Positions 50,646 through 62,463 of a DNA stretch of 64,000 nucleotides are shown here, piece after piece (the stretch's first letter is position 1; each line of letters opens with the position of its first letter). The position numbers and the translations under genes are program-made. This stretch comes from Tenebrio molitor (lineage: Eukaryota > Arthropoda > Insecta > Coleoptera > Tenebrionidae). The stretch lies in NCBI RefSeq assembly GCF_963966145.1, contig NC_091054.1:8804001-8868000 (forward strand), written 5' to 3'. The notes below the pieces were generated by a model, which made no database searches, was not told the DNA's origin, and saw only the letters and a program-made list of their open reading frames with translations.

Positions 50646-50690
50646 CACGGCCTCCTAGATACTCATCTCTTGTGTATCTAGGAGGCCGTG
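50646..50690. repeat. Perfect 17-bp hairpin with 11-nt loop
   Basis: CACGGCCTCCTAGATAC at 50646-50662 is mirrored exactly at 50674-50690 around the loop TCATCTCTTGT. No poly-T tail or promoter is evident. The arms are too short for a typical miRNA precursor. Confidence 0.85.
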
Positions 50691-52955
50691 AAACGAACGA
50701 TGATGGTTCGAGATTTCACCAGTAGGAACGCTCAACATCACGCTGCCACTTTAAATAAATTAAATTATCCACGAGATAATTTGATTTGTTTGGATGTTTT
50801 GTTACGAATTTTGCAGCGGTACTTACCCCCACCCTGATGAGCATTTTTTAACCAAAAACGTAACACGAGAAGTGGCAATCTAATTTTTCGCGTCGTGCAG
50901 AAGTAACGTCAATTTGTCCGAGCACACTGCGGTCACATTCGCACACCCAAATTGCGTTGACATTTGCTAGTGCCAACACTGCCAACTTAATTCTGGCAAA
51001 TTAAACGAAACATTCTAGTTCATTTGCAGTTGTCGACTAAAACTGGTGTCCGCATAGTTGGTGCGAGTGAAAAAAAAACAAAAATTCGACTCTGTTTGCT
51101 CTGTGCGAGCAAATACGCGGCTCAGAGCGACACAAACGTTATTAATAAGTCACGGACCATCACACCTGGCTGGGGGACTTTGGTGTTTATCCGTTTGGGA
51201 AAAAATTGTCGGAGCGAACGGGGCGCCCCCGGTGGCCGAATTGCGAACGGGTGGTGGTCGCAGTGACATTTGGCTCGTAACGAGTTTTCTTTTAATTTTC
51301 GTCGCTCAGGTGGTCGCCGGGAAAAGTTGGACCGCCGGTGGTGTCGGAAATTGTAAATTCAGGCTCCTTGGCCAAACGCCGACGAGGTTTCCGCCGTCCC
51401 CGCAATAAAATCAATTAAAGTTTTGATTGGTTCGGGAAACGGGAGCTCCTATTTTCCTCCGGAGCTGGTTTATCAGTTGATTTGTCGCATTTATAATGAG
51501 GTTTCCAATTGTTTTCCGAACGACCTCCCCGTGAATCTTGCATGTTCCACGGCCGCGAAGCAGTACCGGACGAGAGATCAGTGGCGTAGTCAAACATAAA
51601 CTGGGGGATTTTACGATGCAAACGAATAATCGTCACCTGACGGGAGCCTTTTTCTCGTAAACCGCGTCTCTTGTCTAGTAAATCCGCCATGCATTAAATC
51701 GGAAAGTTCAAGGCGAACACACTATTATTAATAAAACTCACCAAATGCGCCCCTTTAAAGTGCCCAAATACCAGAGGAAAGGTTAGGGGCGAGGCGACCC
51801 GAGCATGTCCAGATCCATATTTCCAGGTCCAGTTGCACTTTCCTGGAACAAAGACCGTTGTGAATGGAACGGCAACACGTGACTTTGATGTTTAATAAAG
51901 TTGCGCGGGAAGCGCTCAATAATGACGTCAGCCGATGTATTTTTGATGTGGCGATATTGAAAACAGCGGAAATGAATTCGTTTCGGACGTTTAATCTGGC
52001 GAAATTGATTCACGGCTCCGCGGATTTCTGCCAAAGCCGAGTGACACTATCGGAAAATAACACATGCGATGAACATTCCAAGTGCTGCGCTTGCAACTGA
52101 GAGGAATGTGATAAACGAGTGGAAAATGAAAAAGGACGTCGCATACGCAGTTGGTTGTGAACAAAAGTCACTTCGTGGATTGATTCGTACGGGTCTGATT
52201 GCGACATTGAAAGGGTGGTTGTGTTTTTAAATTAATTTCAAGGACTCAAATTTTCTTATTGAAATCAATAGATATGTTATTTTGACATTACTATTTTGAA
52301 GGAGCGCTCAGCAGAAATTTTCAACCGTGACATTTTCAGTGCAGTAAGTCCAACAGATATGCTTTACTAGAAGAATAAAAAGAATTTGGTAAAAAACGAG
52401 TTAAATGAAGAATGTTGCTGATAAATACCCGATATTTATTTTGATAATTGTCCGACTTTTGTGTTTCATGAGCAGCTTGTTCTCCAGAGTGTTTTGAAAA
52501 TAACTACATAGAACAAGAAAGAGTGTCCGAGAAATTAAGTGTTTTCAATAATAAACTATGTAAGAGTAAAAATGATATGATGTATAATTTTACATTGATA
52601 GTTTACCGCTTTCAAGGTGTCACTGTAGAAAATTTTGTGATGTAACTTCTAATTTGTTTTCCCTTTCACATTCTTATTCTTTAATATTCTTAATGATGTA
52701 CCTAATAGTCCAATTATAAAAACAGGTAATAAACAATTTATTAATTGCGTTTCAGTTTTCATTTAATTTATGCTTTTGGAAAATACCTTACAACTAATTA
52801 GTAAACATCAACTGAAAACTCTTGATTTGTATTTTACCGACTTTTTGAGAATTTGTTGCTTTTTATTTTTTGGTCTTTTTGCCTTCAAAGTAACTTTTCT
52901 TTGTTTTTCTCTTTTTTCGTCGCCCTCAGATTTACTTTCTTTATTTCTTCCTGTA
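50691..52955. other. Intergenic region, no gene recognised
   Basis: Moderately GC-rich to about 52.2 kb, then sharply AT-rich. Frames of 60-116 codons carry no motifs. From about 52.2 kb on, the sequence has the look of degraded transposon DNA. Confidence 0.4.
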
Positions 52956-53323
52956 TACAGGATGTCCCAGAACTCGCTCCCCAGAGAAAAGAGAAGAATA
53001 CTTCATAAAAGGACAAATAAATAATCCCAGAGCAAAAATTTTCTATCTTGAACGTTATTCAAGAAAAGAAAATTTTAATTTGACCAATCAAAGCGTTTTA
53101 AGCAATCTATAGTGAAATTTTTTTTAATAAACAATTGTCAATGTCAAAATTAAGTAAAAAACCACTCTGTACCACCCCACAATGTGCATATATGGACCAG
53201 CTGTATAACAATTTGACACCAAATCATAGTTAAGGTTATGTTCATTTCACTTCCCGGACCTGTTTTCCGCGAATTCATTTTCAAAACAAATTTAATGAGA
53301 ACTCAGCGGAAATATTGGGTGAT

Positions 53324-53590
53324 TCAAAATGATTGTGGCCAAGTATGGCAACTATGTACGAAAATTTATGTGGCAACTGTGTAGGTAGGGTAGAGTTGAG
53401 ATTTCTTTGACAGTTCATAGGCGTGCAATTTTGAAAGTTGTCAAATCAATGTGCAATGGAATTTAAAAAATCAAATGCACGCTTATGAAATGTCATACAA
53501 ATATTAACTGTACCCCATTCACACAGTTGCCACATAAATTTTCATACATAGTTGCCATACTTGGCCACAAACATTTTGAATCACCCAATA
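53324..53590. mobile_element. MITE family B, copy 2 (nested)
   Basis: Well-preserved inverted ends TATTGGGTGATTCAAAATG and its inverse, followed inside by GGCCAAGTATGGCAACTATG on the left and a matching inverse on the right. It is inserted in the larger element 52956-54621 and is homologous to 38248-38470. Confidence 0.85.
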
Positions 53591-53910
53591 TTTTTCGAAT
53601 TTGAAATAAAGTCTCGCTCGTCAGGGCGCAGGTTCAGTTAGATTAAAAAAATTTTGACACTCATCAGTGTGACTAATCCTATTATCATGAAAGTCACTGT
53701 TTGGTTCATACCAACGTTTTGACAATTGTTTATTAAAAAAATTCAATTATAGGTGTATTTCCCGTAATTGTTGCTAGGTTGCATATTTTATTACGTTTTC
53801 AATAAACTGACCGGCTATGAAACTTTTGAGAAACGTCAGTGTCAAAATTTCATAGAAATCCCTTCAAATCGCTTTAGTACCGTCGCCGTGGTCAACCGTG
53901 CTCTTTCATC

Positions 53911-54006
53911 ATGTATTCTGCAGCGGATTATGTGGAAATGTTGATAATTTACGGAGAATTCAAAAATGAAGAAAATCCACATGCTCTATTTTCAAGAGCA
54001 TTTCAG
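53911..54006 (+). pseudogene. Relic transposon exon (DUF4817-like helix-turn-helix)
   Basis: A 32-codon ATG stretch with AADYVEMLIIYGEFKNEE ends at a GTACG donor. It resembles the N-terminal HTH segment (EYVDMLxIYGE...) found in many insect Tc-like elements. No downstream transposase is present inside the element, so I treat it as a leftover exon. Confidence 0.5.
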
Positions 54007-54209
54007 GTACGATTTAATATAAATTTGTGGGCTAGTCTGTTAAGGAATTGTGTGGTATATCTTCAATTGAAATCTTGATGTTGACACTTTGGGACTTTGG
54101 CAAAAACGTCATTCTGACAAATGATAATATACGCTTAGCTACAGATTCTATTCACCTTAACACCTGGAGTTCCCTTTCTGGAATTGGTGGATCTTAGATG
54201 TCTCACAAC

Positions 54210-54575
54210 TAAAGTCCATTCAAAAATCAAAAAACCACCAACGTCGCATTTTCCTCGATAATTACTATCGGCAACGCTGTCTAGTGTAAAATTTGGTGAG
54301 ACTTGTAATTTTGAGGTTAAATGTTTATTAAGTGTCTTGTTTTTCTGGGCATGTATTAAGTAAAAATATGTAATAAGAATCAATAAATAAATGAAATGTG
54401 CTACTAATAAAACAATATGAACAAAATTCAAAGCAATTGAATTTTATTTTGAATCAAATAAATGTCATAATTTATAGTTACCAACATAGTATGAAAAAAT
54501 ATCTTCCTAGGGTTTTTTAAATTTTACCAACCTAAAGCAACAGGTGGTGGTTTTTTGATTTTTGAATGGACTTTA
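54210..54575. mobile_element. MITE family A, copy 2 (nested, inverted)
   Basis: About 366 bp, TA-flanked, with arms AAGTCCATTCAAAAATCAAA. It aligns in inverse orientation with 36911-37234 over its whole length, plus about 45 bp (near 54350-54405) missing from that copy. It is nested in 52956-54621. Confidence 0.88.
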
Positions 54576-54764
54576 TGTTATGCAAGTCATTAATTTTTCT
54601 TCGAGTTCTGGGACACCTGTATGTATATTTGCACATTTGTTCTTCAAAATTGAAAATGTCACCCAGAAATCTCTTTCGTTTTTGTTTATTCCTTAAACTC
54701 TAGCCACCTTCCACCGACAAAATTTAATTTTACGCATCGGGGGTCACGTCTGACCCGATTATAC

Positions 54765-55262
54765 TGGGTGCCCCAAAATTCGCGGAACAACGTAGTAGTA
54801 CGTTGTTAAGTAGTCATTAAGAGATCAGGTAAAAATGTTTAAAAAAATCAATCTTCTTTTTTGTAGAAGATATGGACCTATTCGTTATACTAAATGTGGC
54901 AACATTTAAAAACATTCTATGCATCCCAATAGTCTGCAAATATTTATTCATGGAAATGGGAGGGAAAAATCAAAGCCGTGTTGCCGTACGCTGTTTGAGG
55001 TAAAACGAACATAAAATTACTACATACTTGGAAATGCTGGAAATAATGAAGAAAATAATTGCAAACCTGATCACAATCGTTCAAAATTATTAGGGCACTG
55101 GCTAGTAAAAGACAAACAGTCAAAATCTTTTTTATTATTTAAAATAAATGAGATCAAAGCTGCACCTTTTGGGCCCCCATATCTTAAAATTTAAGAGGTA
55201 TAGAATTTTTTTATTATTTTCTCGTTATTTTCTAACATGAATTGACATTACCTCATTGAGTA
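54765..55262. repeat. Dispersed element family D, copy 1
   Basis: Begins TACTGGGTGCCCCAAAATTC. Most of it (54832-55262) is colinear with 60770-61552, sharing GTAGAAGATATGGA, TACTTGGAAATGCTGG and TCTAACATGAATTGACATT. It provides the empty-site version of an insertion seen in the other copy. Confidence 0.85.
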
Positions 55263-55308
55263 TAAAGCCACGTTTTATAATGAATTTATTATACCAAAAT
55301 TGAACAAA

Positions 55309-55524
55309 TACAGGGTGATTCACGAATAGTGTCTGATTTAGCGCCTTTATTCCTGCAACACAAATTACTCTCTCATAGAATACTTCGGTGTTTTTCAATT
55401 TGAATAAAATTTTGTGATCATAGTAATCCGATTTTAGAAAAATGAAACAATAGTGTCAATCAAATTTGTCAAAATAATTATATTTTTTTAAACAAATCAA
55501 ACACTATTCGTGAATCACCCTGTA
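55309..55524. mobile_element. MITE family C
   Basis: A 216-bp element with ends TACAGGGTGATTCACGAATA and its near-exact inverse, flanked by TA. The interior is AT-rich and noncoding. Confidence 0.88.
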
Positions 55525-56517
55525 TGTTAAGAAGACTTTGTTCTACTTCTGACGATACCAATATATTAAAAAATGTTTCGCATAAGAATAAATGTTTTTT
55601 TAGATCGAAATTTTTAAACAACATTTCTAAAACACAAAACACACCTCATTTTCCTCGTTTGTTTTTTTTGCGGTCGTCTTACAAAACCGATAAAAATAAA
55701 TTCTACCATAATATCTATTTTACAATTATTGTTCCAAACAAAACAGTAAGATGGTCGATTCTTGTCATCAAGACTGCTTACCTTAATAAAAAAAAAACTT
55801 AGGCTCTATTCGTCCTCAGTAAGGAATAAAGTGAAATACATATTGCAGTATTCCATACTGAACCATAATAATTAGTAATAATTTATTATTTTATTGTATT
55901 ACATATTACTTTTCTTTAGATCCTTATATTGCTTGGGTCGGCGGTGACCCCACATGGCGAGCATTAAAGATCACTTAAAAACATGCACATAAGTAACATT
56001 TCATTTTATTATGTGTACAATGTAGACTATTAGCTCTCTATTTTTGTTTTTTTTATCTCACCCATTAATAAAGATTATTATCACTTTAACCTTTTCAGTT
56101 CTGCACATAATGCTTTCAGAATTTTAGTAACCACTTTTCTATTTTCACATCTCCTGGCATTACTTATTTTGTTCGAATCATTTTTCTTTCAAATTGATCT
56201 GAGCGACTAAACTTCTAACCTGTGAGAAATATAAACTGTTTCGTAGATTAACTCATATAAATATTATGTACTCAACATCGGCTGTTGCTACAGAAAGTAG
56301 ATGAATAAAAATTAATCTTACGTGAGATTTTACAAACATTGTTTTCTTTTAATTTCCTCATTGGAAGACTACTAGTACCTCTTGACAAATAAAAATAATC
56401 TGAAAATAACATTTACCCAAACATGTATTACAATAATTTAAAAGAGACGAAAACAGCAATTGAGAAATTCATTCTGACTGATTTCCATAAACTTTTTTTT
56501 TTTAATTTACTCAAATG
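55525..56517. other. AT-rich intergenic sequence
   Basis: About 1 kb of very AT-rich DNA. A 92-codon frame at 55524-55802 has low-complexity composition and no motif. Nothing else can be supported. Confidence 0.4.
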
Positions 56518-57022
56518 TAGTTTGTCTCAATTCTAAATTTCCACCACCTGTTGAATTATGTTGGCAAAATAAAAATATTTCCAAATTGGGAATTCTTATA
56601 ACCAAAGTTAGCAATATAATTATTTTATATAAACATGATTCGAAAACATTAAAATTAGTTGATAAGTTTATTTTGCTTTGTATACATATAAATCATAAAC
56701 AATGCACTTCTTCAAGTGGAGTTACATAAGGTAGAGTGCCTAAAATACTTGCAGCAGTTCCACGTTGAATTGCCAATGAGATTCTTTGGTAGAAGAAAAA
56801 TTTTTTTTGCTTTTAGAATTTGATTTTCCACCTACTTATTTGCTGCATTTTAAAAAAAGTTGTCGTTCTTTTCCTTTATTCTAAAATTTTGAGTTGTAAA
56901 AACGGAAATTGACAGATAACCCAACAAATAGAATCTGACGCATTTTTCGCCAAACAGTGTTGCCGATTGTATTTCCAACGTAGAATGCAGTGTTGGTGGA
57001 AATTTAGAATTGAGACAGACTA
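56518..57022. mobile_element. MITE related to family A
   Basis: About 505 bp with TA flanks and imperfect inverted ends of about 33 bp (TAGTTTGTCTCAATTCTAAA on the left, the inverse of TAGTCTGTCTCAATTCTAAA on the right), followed by TTTCCACCA. The subterminal CCACCACCTGTTG also occurs in family A. Confidence 0.8.
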
Positions 57023-57025
57023 TAG

Positions 57026-57250
57026 TAGTTTATTTAACGAGTTCGTGTGTAAATTGGGCTTTTTTTGGCGCGAGTGAAACGAGCGTTTTAAAAACCCACG
57101 AGTGCCAAAAAAGCCCAATTTACATAATCTTTAAAAATAGCTTGACGTTTCGTTTTGACAAGCTGACATTTATCAAAATCCGTTCACGCAGGAGAAAATT
57201 CTCAAATTCTGACAGTGTCGAACAAAAAATGCGTTTTCCTATAAATCAAT
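57026..57250. repeat. Dispersed hairpin-bearing repeat, copy 2
   Basis: Inverse of the repeat at 10985-11245 (shared TTGACGTTTCGTTTTGACAA and TTCTGACAGTGTCGAACA). Its left part forms an own hairpin: GTAAATTGGGCTTTTTTTGG pairs with GCCAAAAAAGCCCAATTTAC around 57050-57125. Confidence 0.8.
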
Positions 57251-57268
57251 GATGCCATCATCATCATG

Positions 57269-57678
57269 TAAAGTCGTTTTCAACGACATCCGTGCTGTCA
57301 GTGTCATTTTTAATATGTTGGTGCAGATTGTACACACAAATTCATAACCAGTATTCAGAATATAAGAACATCCTAGTTAAAAAAATGTCAAACAAGAAAT
57401 TGAGGTTATGGTAAAAGATAATTTATATTTCGTGAAACATCAACAACAAACGGTAAAACTCAATCTTCAACATGGTGTAAAACATCGTTAAACGAAGTCA
57501 TCCTCAGAATCCGAATCAGACTACATTTTTTGTCGGAAATGATAAATAATAATTTGAAATTTGTCAATTTGCCGCGTGAAGATAAATTTACCAAATTAGA
57601 AAAGTCAAAATTACTAAACTGAAATAGCAAGCCAACATACTGTCATACCGACAGCACGGATGTCATTGAAAACGACTA
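57269..57678. mobile_element. 410-bp MITE with about 27-bp inverted ends
   Basis: AAGTCGTTTTCAACGACATC...GTGCTGTC at the left is mirrored by GACAGCAC...GATGTCATTGAAAACGAC at the right, with TA on both sides. The interior is noncoding. Confidence 0.85.
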
Positions 57679-60600
57679 TATGTATTTGTTTAGTTTTTTT
57701 TTTCTGTTCGCATTGCCACGTGTTTTCAGATAGAAATAAATATTCGTTGTTTTTGTGAACACCTTTCCAGTCGAATTGCCCCACGATAACAGCCCATTTG
57801 CATGTCGTGTACGAGCCGCATTTAAGCAAATTCGAATTTAAGTGCTTCCCTCCTTTTTAATTAAGTTAGAGACACGGCTCGATAAAAACGGAAACAATAA
57901 TAACGGCATAATATCTGGATATTATGCAACCATCTCTACAGCAATATTAAATAAATCCTTCCAACTTCTCCACTTCCCGGCAAATAAGAAGTAATGCAAT
58001 TACATCCGTCAGGGAACAATTTCAATTTTCACCAACAAGGCTCGTTCTTGCACGTTTCATTTTTACTGTCGGATTGGAATAAAGACTTGAATGCCCCAGC
58101 GCTTGGCAGGAATTATTACGTCATAACGGGTCGTTCCGCCCCCAGGACCAGATCCATCGAAATTTGAATCGTGGCGGCGGTTTCGAACTGCCGGCTCCGA
58201 ATTTCGGTCGACTGGTTGTTCCCCGCGGCTTCGACCAAACGCCGCCGCCTTAACTACCACGTCGCGTTGTCAATATTGTGTCGCGTGTTCGGTGGCATCA
58301 AAGAAAGCGGTCCCCGAAACCTATGAATTATCCATCCGCCCCCGTTTCTGATGCGTTTTGGTGCGGCCGGCCGAAATTTAAATATTTGCGCCGCCCCCGC
58401 TGAATATTTCACAGACGAACCGCTCGGACGGCCTCTTCTCCTTCTCTTATTCATTGTTTCGTGTTATTGTTGCCATTTACATAAAAGCGAGACGTCCCCG
58501 GAGCGGCCCAATTTTCGAGATCACGTCCAACCATAAATTCCGCCCTACGCGCTTATCTGATTTCGTAATTAATTATGTCGAAGGTGCGCCTCATTAGTCC
58601 GGTCCTGGAGCGAACGAGCGCCCTCCGACGGACGGGCGCGTTACCCTGACGGGGGCATTTCCCGTCATCGGCTGGCGCCTCTTGTAAATCACCACTATCT
58701 CCCCAAAATAAATATTTTAGCAATTGGGGCCCTCGACGGGCCCCAGATTAATAATTCACGTCCCATTTGCGGTTCGCTCCTCATTCAAACTAGTTTTTTT
58801 CGTGTTGGGGGCGAGACATCAAAAATTGATTTCTTAATTACCGACAACAAACCGTCATTAGCGCCCCAAATCGATACCCGACTGCTTGATTTATAATACA
58901 TTACAGACACTTAAATGTCACTTTTGACATTTCGTTCATCTTCGTGGTTCGACGTTCGACCGGTGAAGGCGCTGCACCGGTTGACGTTTCGTCGAATTGG
59001 GTCAAATTAGCAAAATTTACGCAGAATAGTGGGACGTAGTACCTAGTAAAAGTGGAAAAATCGGGACTGGTCGGCCGTAAAAGACGGCTTTATTACTGAA
59101 AACTGCAGTAAACTATAGTAGTGAGGGGTCCGAGGAACAAAGTAGGTCATAAAGTTGGTTTTATCCCCCCAGAGCGAAACAAAACCCCAATTAAAAACGA
59201 TTCGGACGTAAAGTTTTCTAGGGATTTTATGTTTTAAGCTTGCATAAGTTGGACAAAATGCCAGTACGGTTCTGACGCGGATTTGAGTACCGCGAAAGTA
59301 GTGAATGTCATTTTAACATAGTAATGGCGAATTCTGCAATTCAAATGACGTGATTTAACAGGGACATTCGTAGGGAAATTCATTCTAATTGGGCGAGTTC
59401 ATGGCGGCGATCGCAACGAAACAAATGTATTTTTTAATAACGGAAGGATAATTGAAAGATGAATCAAGATAATGGCCCAAGTTTGTCGATGGTGAGTCGT
59501 AAATCAGTACGAGGTAATAAATTACAAGTACGGAGTAAGTTTTGACGTTTTAATTTAAACTAAGGCGATTACCATGTCGGTCATTTTCCACGTTTATTTG
59601 CAATTAAAAGTAAAAGTGCTACTTTTAAAGTTCAGCTTTTAGAGTCACACGCCCCGATGATATCTTGAACGTGGCACGCTTTTAGTTTGGTTTCTTTTAT
59701 TTTATTTAGTAGCTTGAGCGCCAATTGACGGTTCGACGAGAAGGTTTTTGTAATAAATTTTTTAAACTATTGGGGCGTGGTTTAAGACAAATCGGCCCAA
59801 AAGGAATATCTTAAATGGACGAATTCAAAGGTGCTAGAATTACCGTTCTAAGTGACGTTTGACAATTTTTAAAATGATTTTGTTAAAAAAAATTATTTCT
59901 GAAGCTCAGTTAAAATTAAAAAATAGCAAAATTTTAACACTAATCGAATCCAATAGTGCTAAAATCATTCGTTTTGGACAAAAATTAAGTGAACTATAGA
60001 GCCACATGAAGGTTTTGAAAAGAATTAAAACTTTCTAAAAAAATATATTGTTTTTCAAATTAAATTAGAGTAACAGGGACACAAATTTAACGATAGCTCA
60101 ACAGTACAATAGAGTTTGAAGGAGAACATAATGTCGGACGTCTACCTGAAAATCCGGTCAAGTGTGCTTTGACAAATTTTACTCACTCGAGTAATGACAA
60201 AAGATTTCTGTATAAATGAATTTTTTGTGCAACCGTACGCGAAACAAGCACTCCGCACAAAAAAAGACAACTACAAATTCGATTAACCTTGACAAAAGGG
60301 ACTTCATCAATATGCACTTGATAAAAATGAAGTTTGTCAGAATTCCTTTTTAGTACTTTTTGCTTTACATGGTTGCCAGCTTTAAAATTTATCTCCCGCA
60401 GCGGCAAACAACCAGTTATTGTATGTTTGAACGAAGATCTCATTTGGCGTTTTTGATATTTGACACACTTTGACAGCGTGTAATGCCAATCGCATTTTTC
60501 CACAAAACTCAATTCACACTACACAATTTTGAAAAATGTACAGTACAGAGTAGACTTGTACTAATGACTCCGAGTGTAATGCACAAAGAATTTTTATTTT

Positions 60601-60769
60601 GACACCCGATATAAAGGATTTATCACAACCTACAGTCGCGAGCAATAAATTTTGGCCGTCAATGTCATTCTTTGACGCAATGGAAAATGTTCCATTGTAA
60701 ATCTGTCGTAAATATCATCATGTTGTATGACATCAGTTGCCTTTTTTTTTTCATTTTTTTGACACTTAT
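57679..60769. other. Intergenic region, no gene recognised
   Basis: GC-richer from 58.0 to 59.2 kb, AT-rich otherwise. A TE-like end (CAGTCGCGAGCAATAAATTT at 60634) has no partner that I can find. No supported gene. Confidence 0.4.
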
Positions 60770-61552
60770 CAGGTGAAAATGTTAAAAAAATCAATCTTTT
60801 TTTTTGTAGAAGATATGGAACTATTTGTTACACTAAATATGGCAATACTTAAAAACTTTCTACAGCGTGATCAACAATGACTGAGTCTGTTGGCAATGAA
60901 ACAACTGCAAAATATTGGTGTTTTTCTGTTTCGTAATTGGTACTGACCGGATGTTTTAACTTGACACGAGAAAAAAAAAAATTAGGTTATGTCGGGTATA
61001 TTTATGCTAATACAAAAATGACCGTTTGATGGTAAACGTCAAATTCGCCTGTCAACTCTGTCAGAGATGACAACCGAAAATGCGTTTAGATTACAGTGGT
61101 ACCAAAATCATTCAAATTTTCATTGTTACCAACAGACTCAGCCATTGTTGATCACGTTGTATGTACCCCAATAGTCTGAAAATATTTCATATTTGTTGCA
61201 TCCATGGAAATAAGAAAGAAAAATCAAAACCATGTTGCCATACGTTATTTGAGGTAAATCCAACATAAAATCACTTCTTGGAAATGCTGGAAATAATGAA
61301 GTAAATAATTGTAAACTTGATCACAATCATTCAGAATTATTACGCCACTGGCTAGTAAAAAACAAATAGTCCAAATCGTTTTCAAGATTTAATAAAATAA
61401 ACGAGATCAAAGATGCACCTTTTGAGGGCCCATATCTTTAAATCTAAAAGATATAGATTTTTTAAATTATTTTTCTCATAATTTTCTAACATGAATTGAC
61501 ATTGCCCCACTGAGTTGTTTTGCGAATTTTGATGCACCCAGTATAAAAGAAG
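60770..61552. repeat. Dispersed element family D, copy 2 (interrupted)
   Basis: Direct-orientation homologue of 54832-55262, extended at the right to GATGCACCCAGTA (the inverse of the family's TACTGGGTGC end). It is split by a 297-bp MITE at 60863-61159. Confidence 0.85.
60863..61159. mobile_element. MITE nested in family D copy 2
   Basis: The ends CAGCGTGATCAACAATGACT and the inverse of CAACGTGATCAACAATGGCT continue through GAGTCTGTTGG. A TA lies on each side (60861-60862 and 61160-61161). The paralogous site at about 54915-54925 has a single TA, confirming insertion with TA duplication. Confidence 0.92.
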
Positions 61553-61597
61553 AAATAATGTTTTAATATTTATGTTTTTCATAGCTATTTATGTAAC

Positions 61598-61705
61598 ATG
61601 TAACAGTAAAGTGACACTTTATCGAACGAGTTTGCAGATTGCGAGACGAGGCGGAGCCGAGTCGAGCAAGCAAACGAGTTCGATCGATACTTTACTGCCG
61701 TGTTG
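61598..61705. repeat. Imperfect palindrome
   Basis: AGTAAAGTG...CGAACGAGTTTGC pairs imperfectly with GCAAACGAGTTCGATCGATACTTTACT around a GGCGGAGCC centre. It looks like a palindromic transposon core. GC-rich in an AT-rich setting. Confidence 0.6.
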
Positions 61706-61974
61706 CATACAAGATTTTATCGACTACCACTACACTGCTACTTACGAAAGTCAATCTATTTGTTTACTTCAGAAGCTGTAGATTTATATTTTAGAAAGTA
61801 AATAACTATTATAACTAGATAATGGTAATTAAATGGAACTGATTAATTATTTATTACGAGTACACTTCAAAATATTTGCAAGTGAATAGGCATAGTCGGG
61901 GTCAGGTAAAGTACTTTCTCTCCTTGAATCAGTACGTCAAAATTGTATTTTCGATGAAATAATATGTTTTCATA

Positions 61975-62454
61975 TACAAGTGTCCCAAAAATGGCGTACT
62001 AACGGTGCACTACAGTGTAGAAGAGACTACCGTAAACGTCAGAAAAATGTTTAAAAAATTCTATTGGACTTAATTGCTGATTTGGCGGTCCTTGAAAGTG
62101 GCACTTAACAGGAAAATTATTTTGAAATATATGTATTAAATTGTCATGACAGCTACCTCTAATCGTACATATTATCACAAAGTACAAGATTACTCACTAC
62201 CAATATCTAATCCTGCACAATAGTGAATTTAGAAGCTTTGGAAATCGAAAAAAATATTTTAAATCCACTACGGTAACATTGCAAGGTAATGATGTACGAG
62301 TACATCTTTGTTTACATTGTATTACCGTTAATAATAAAAATAATAATAATTACTTTTTTTGTCTGAAAAATTTTTTCCATATTTTTTTCGTGTCCATTTA
62401 AACATCCTGGATACCGTAGTAAGTAGTTAGTACGCCATTTTTGGGACACCTGTA
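61975..62454. mobile_element. 480-bp MITE with TACARGTGTCCC ends
   Basis: TACAAGTGTCCCAAAAATGG and the inverse of TACAGGTGTCCCAAAAATGG are followed on both sides by CGTACTAAC, giving 29-bp arms with one mismatch. The terminal words resemble those of the element at 52956-54621. No ORF of note. Confidence 0.9.
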
Positions 62455-62463
62455 TAATATACC

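Larger units (their letters stand above)
52956..54621. mobile_element. 1.67-kb inverted-repeat element with HTH-exon relic, carrying nested MITEs
   Basis: The ends read TACAGGATGTCCCAGAACTC and the inverse of TACAGGTGTCCCAGAACTCG, with TA flanks. Inside are a short transposon-type helix-turn-helix exon (53911-54006) and two unrelated MITEs (53324-53590 and 54210-54575). No DDE domain remains, so it is a deleted, non-autonomous derivative. Confidence 0.75.
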
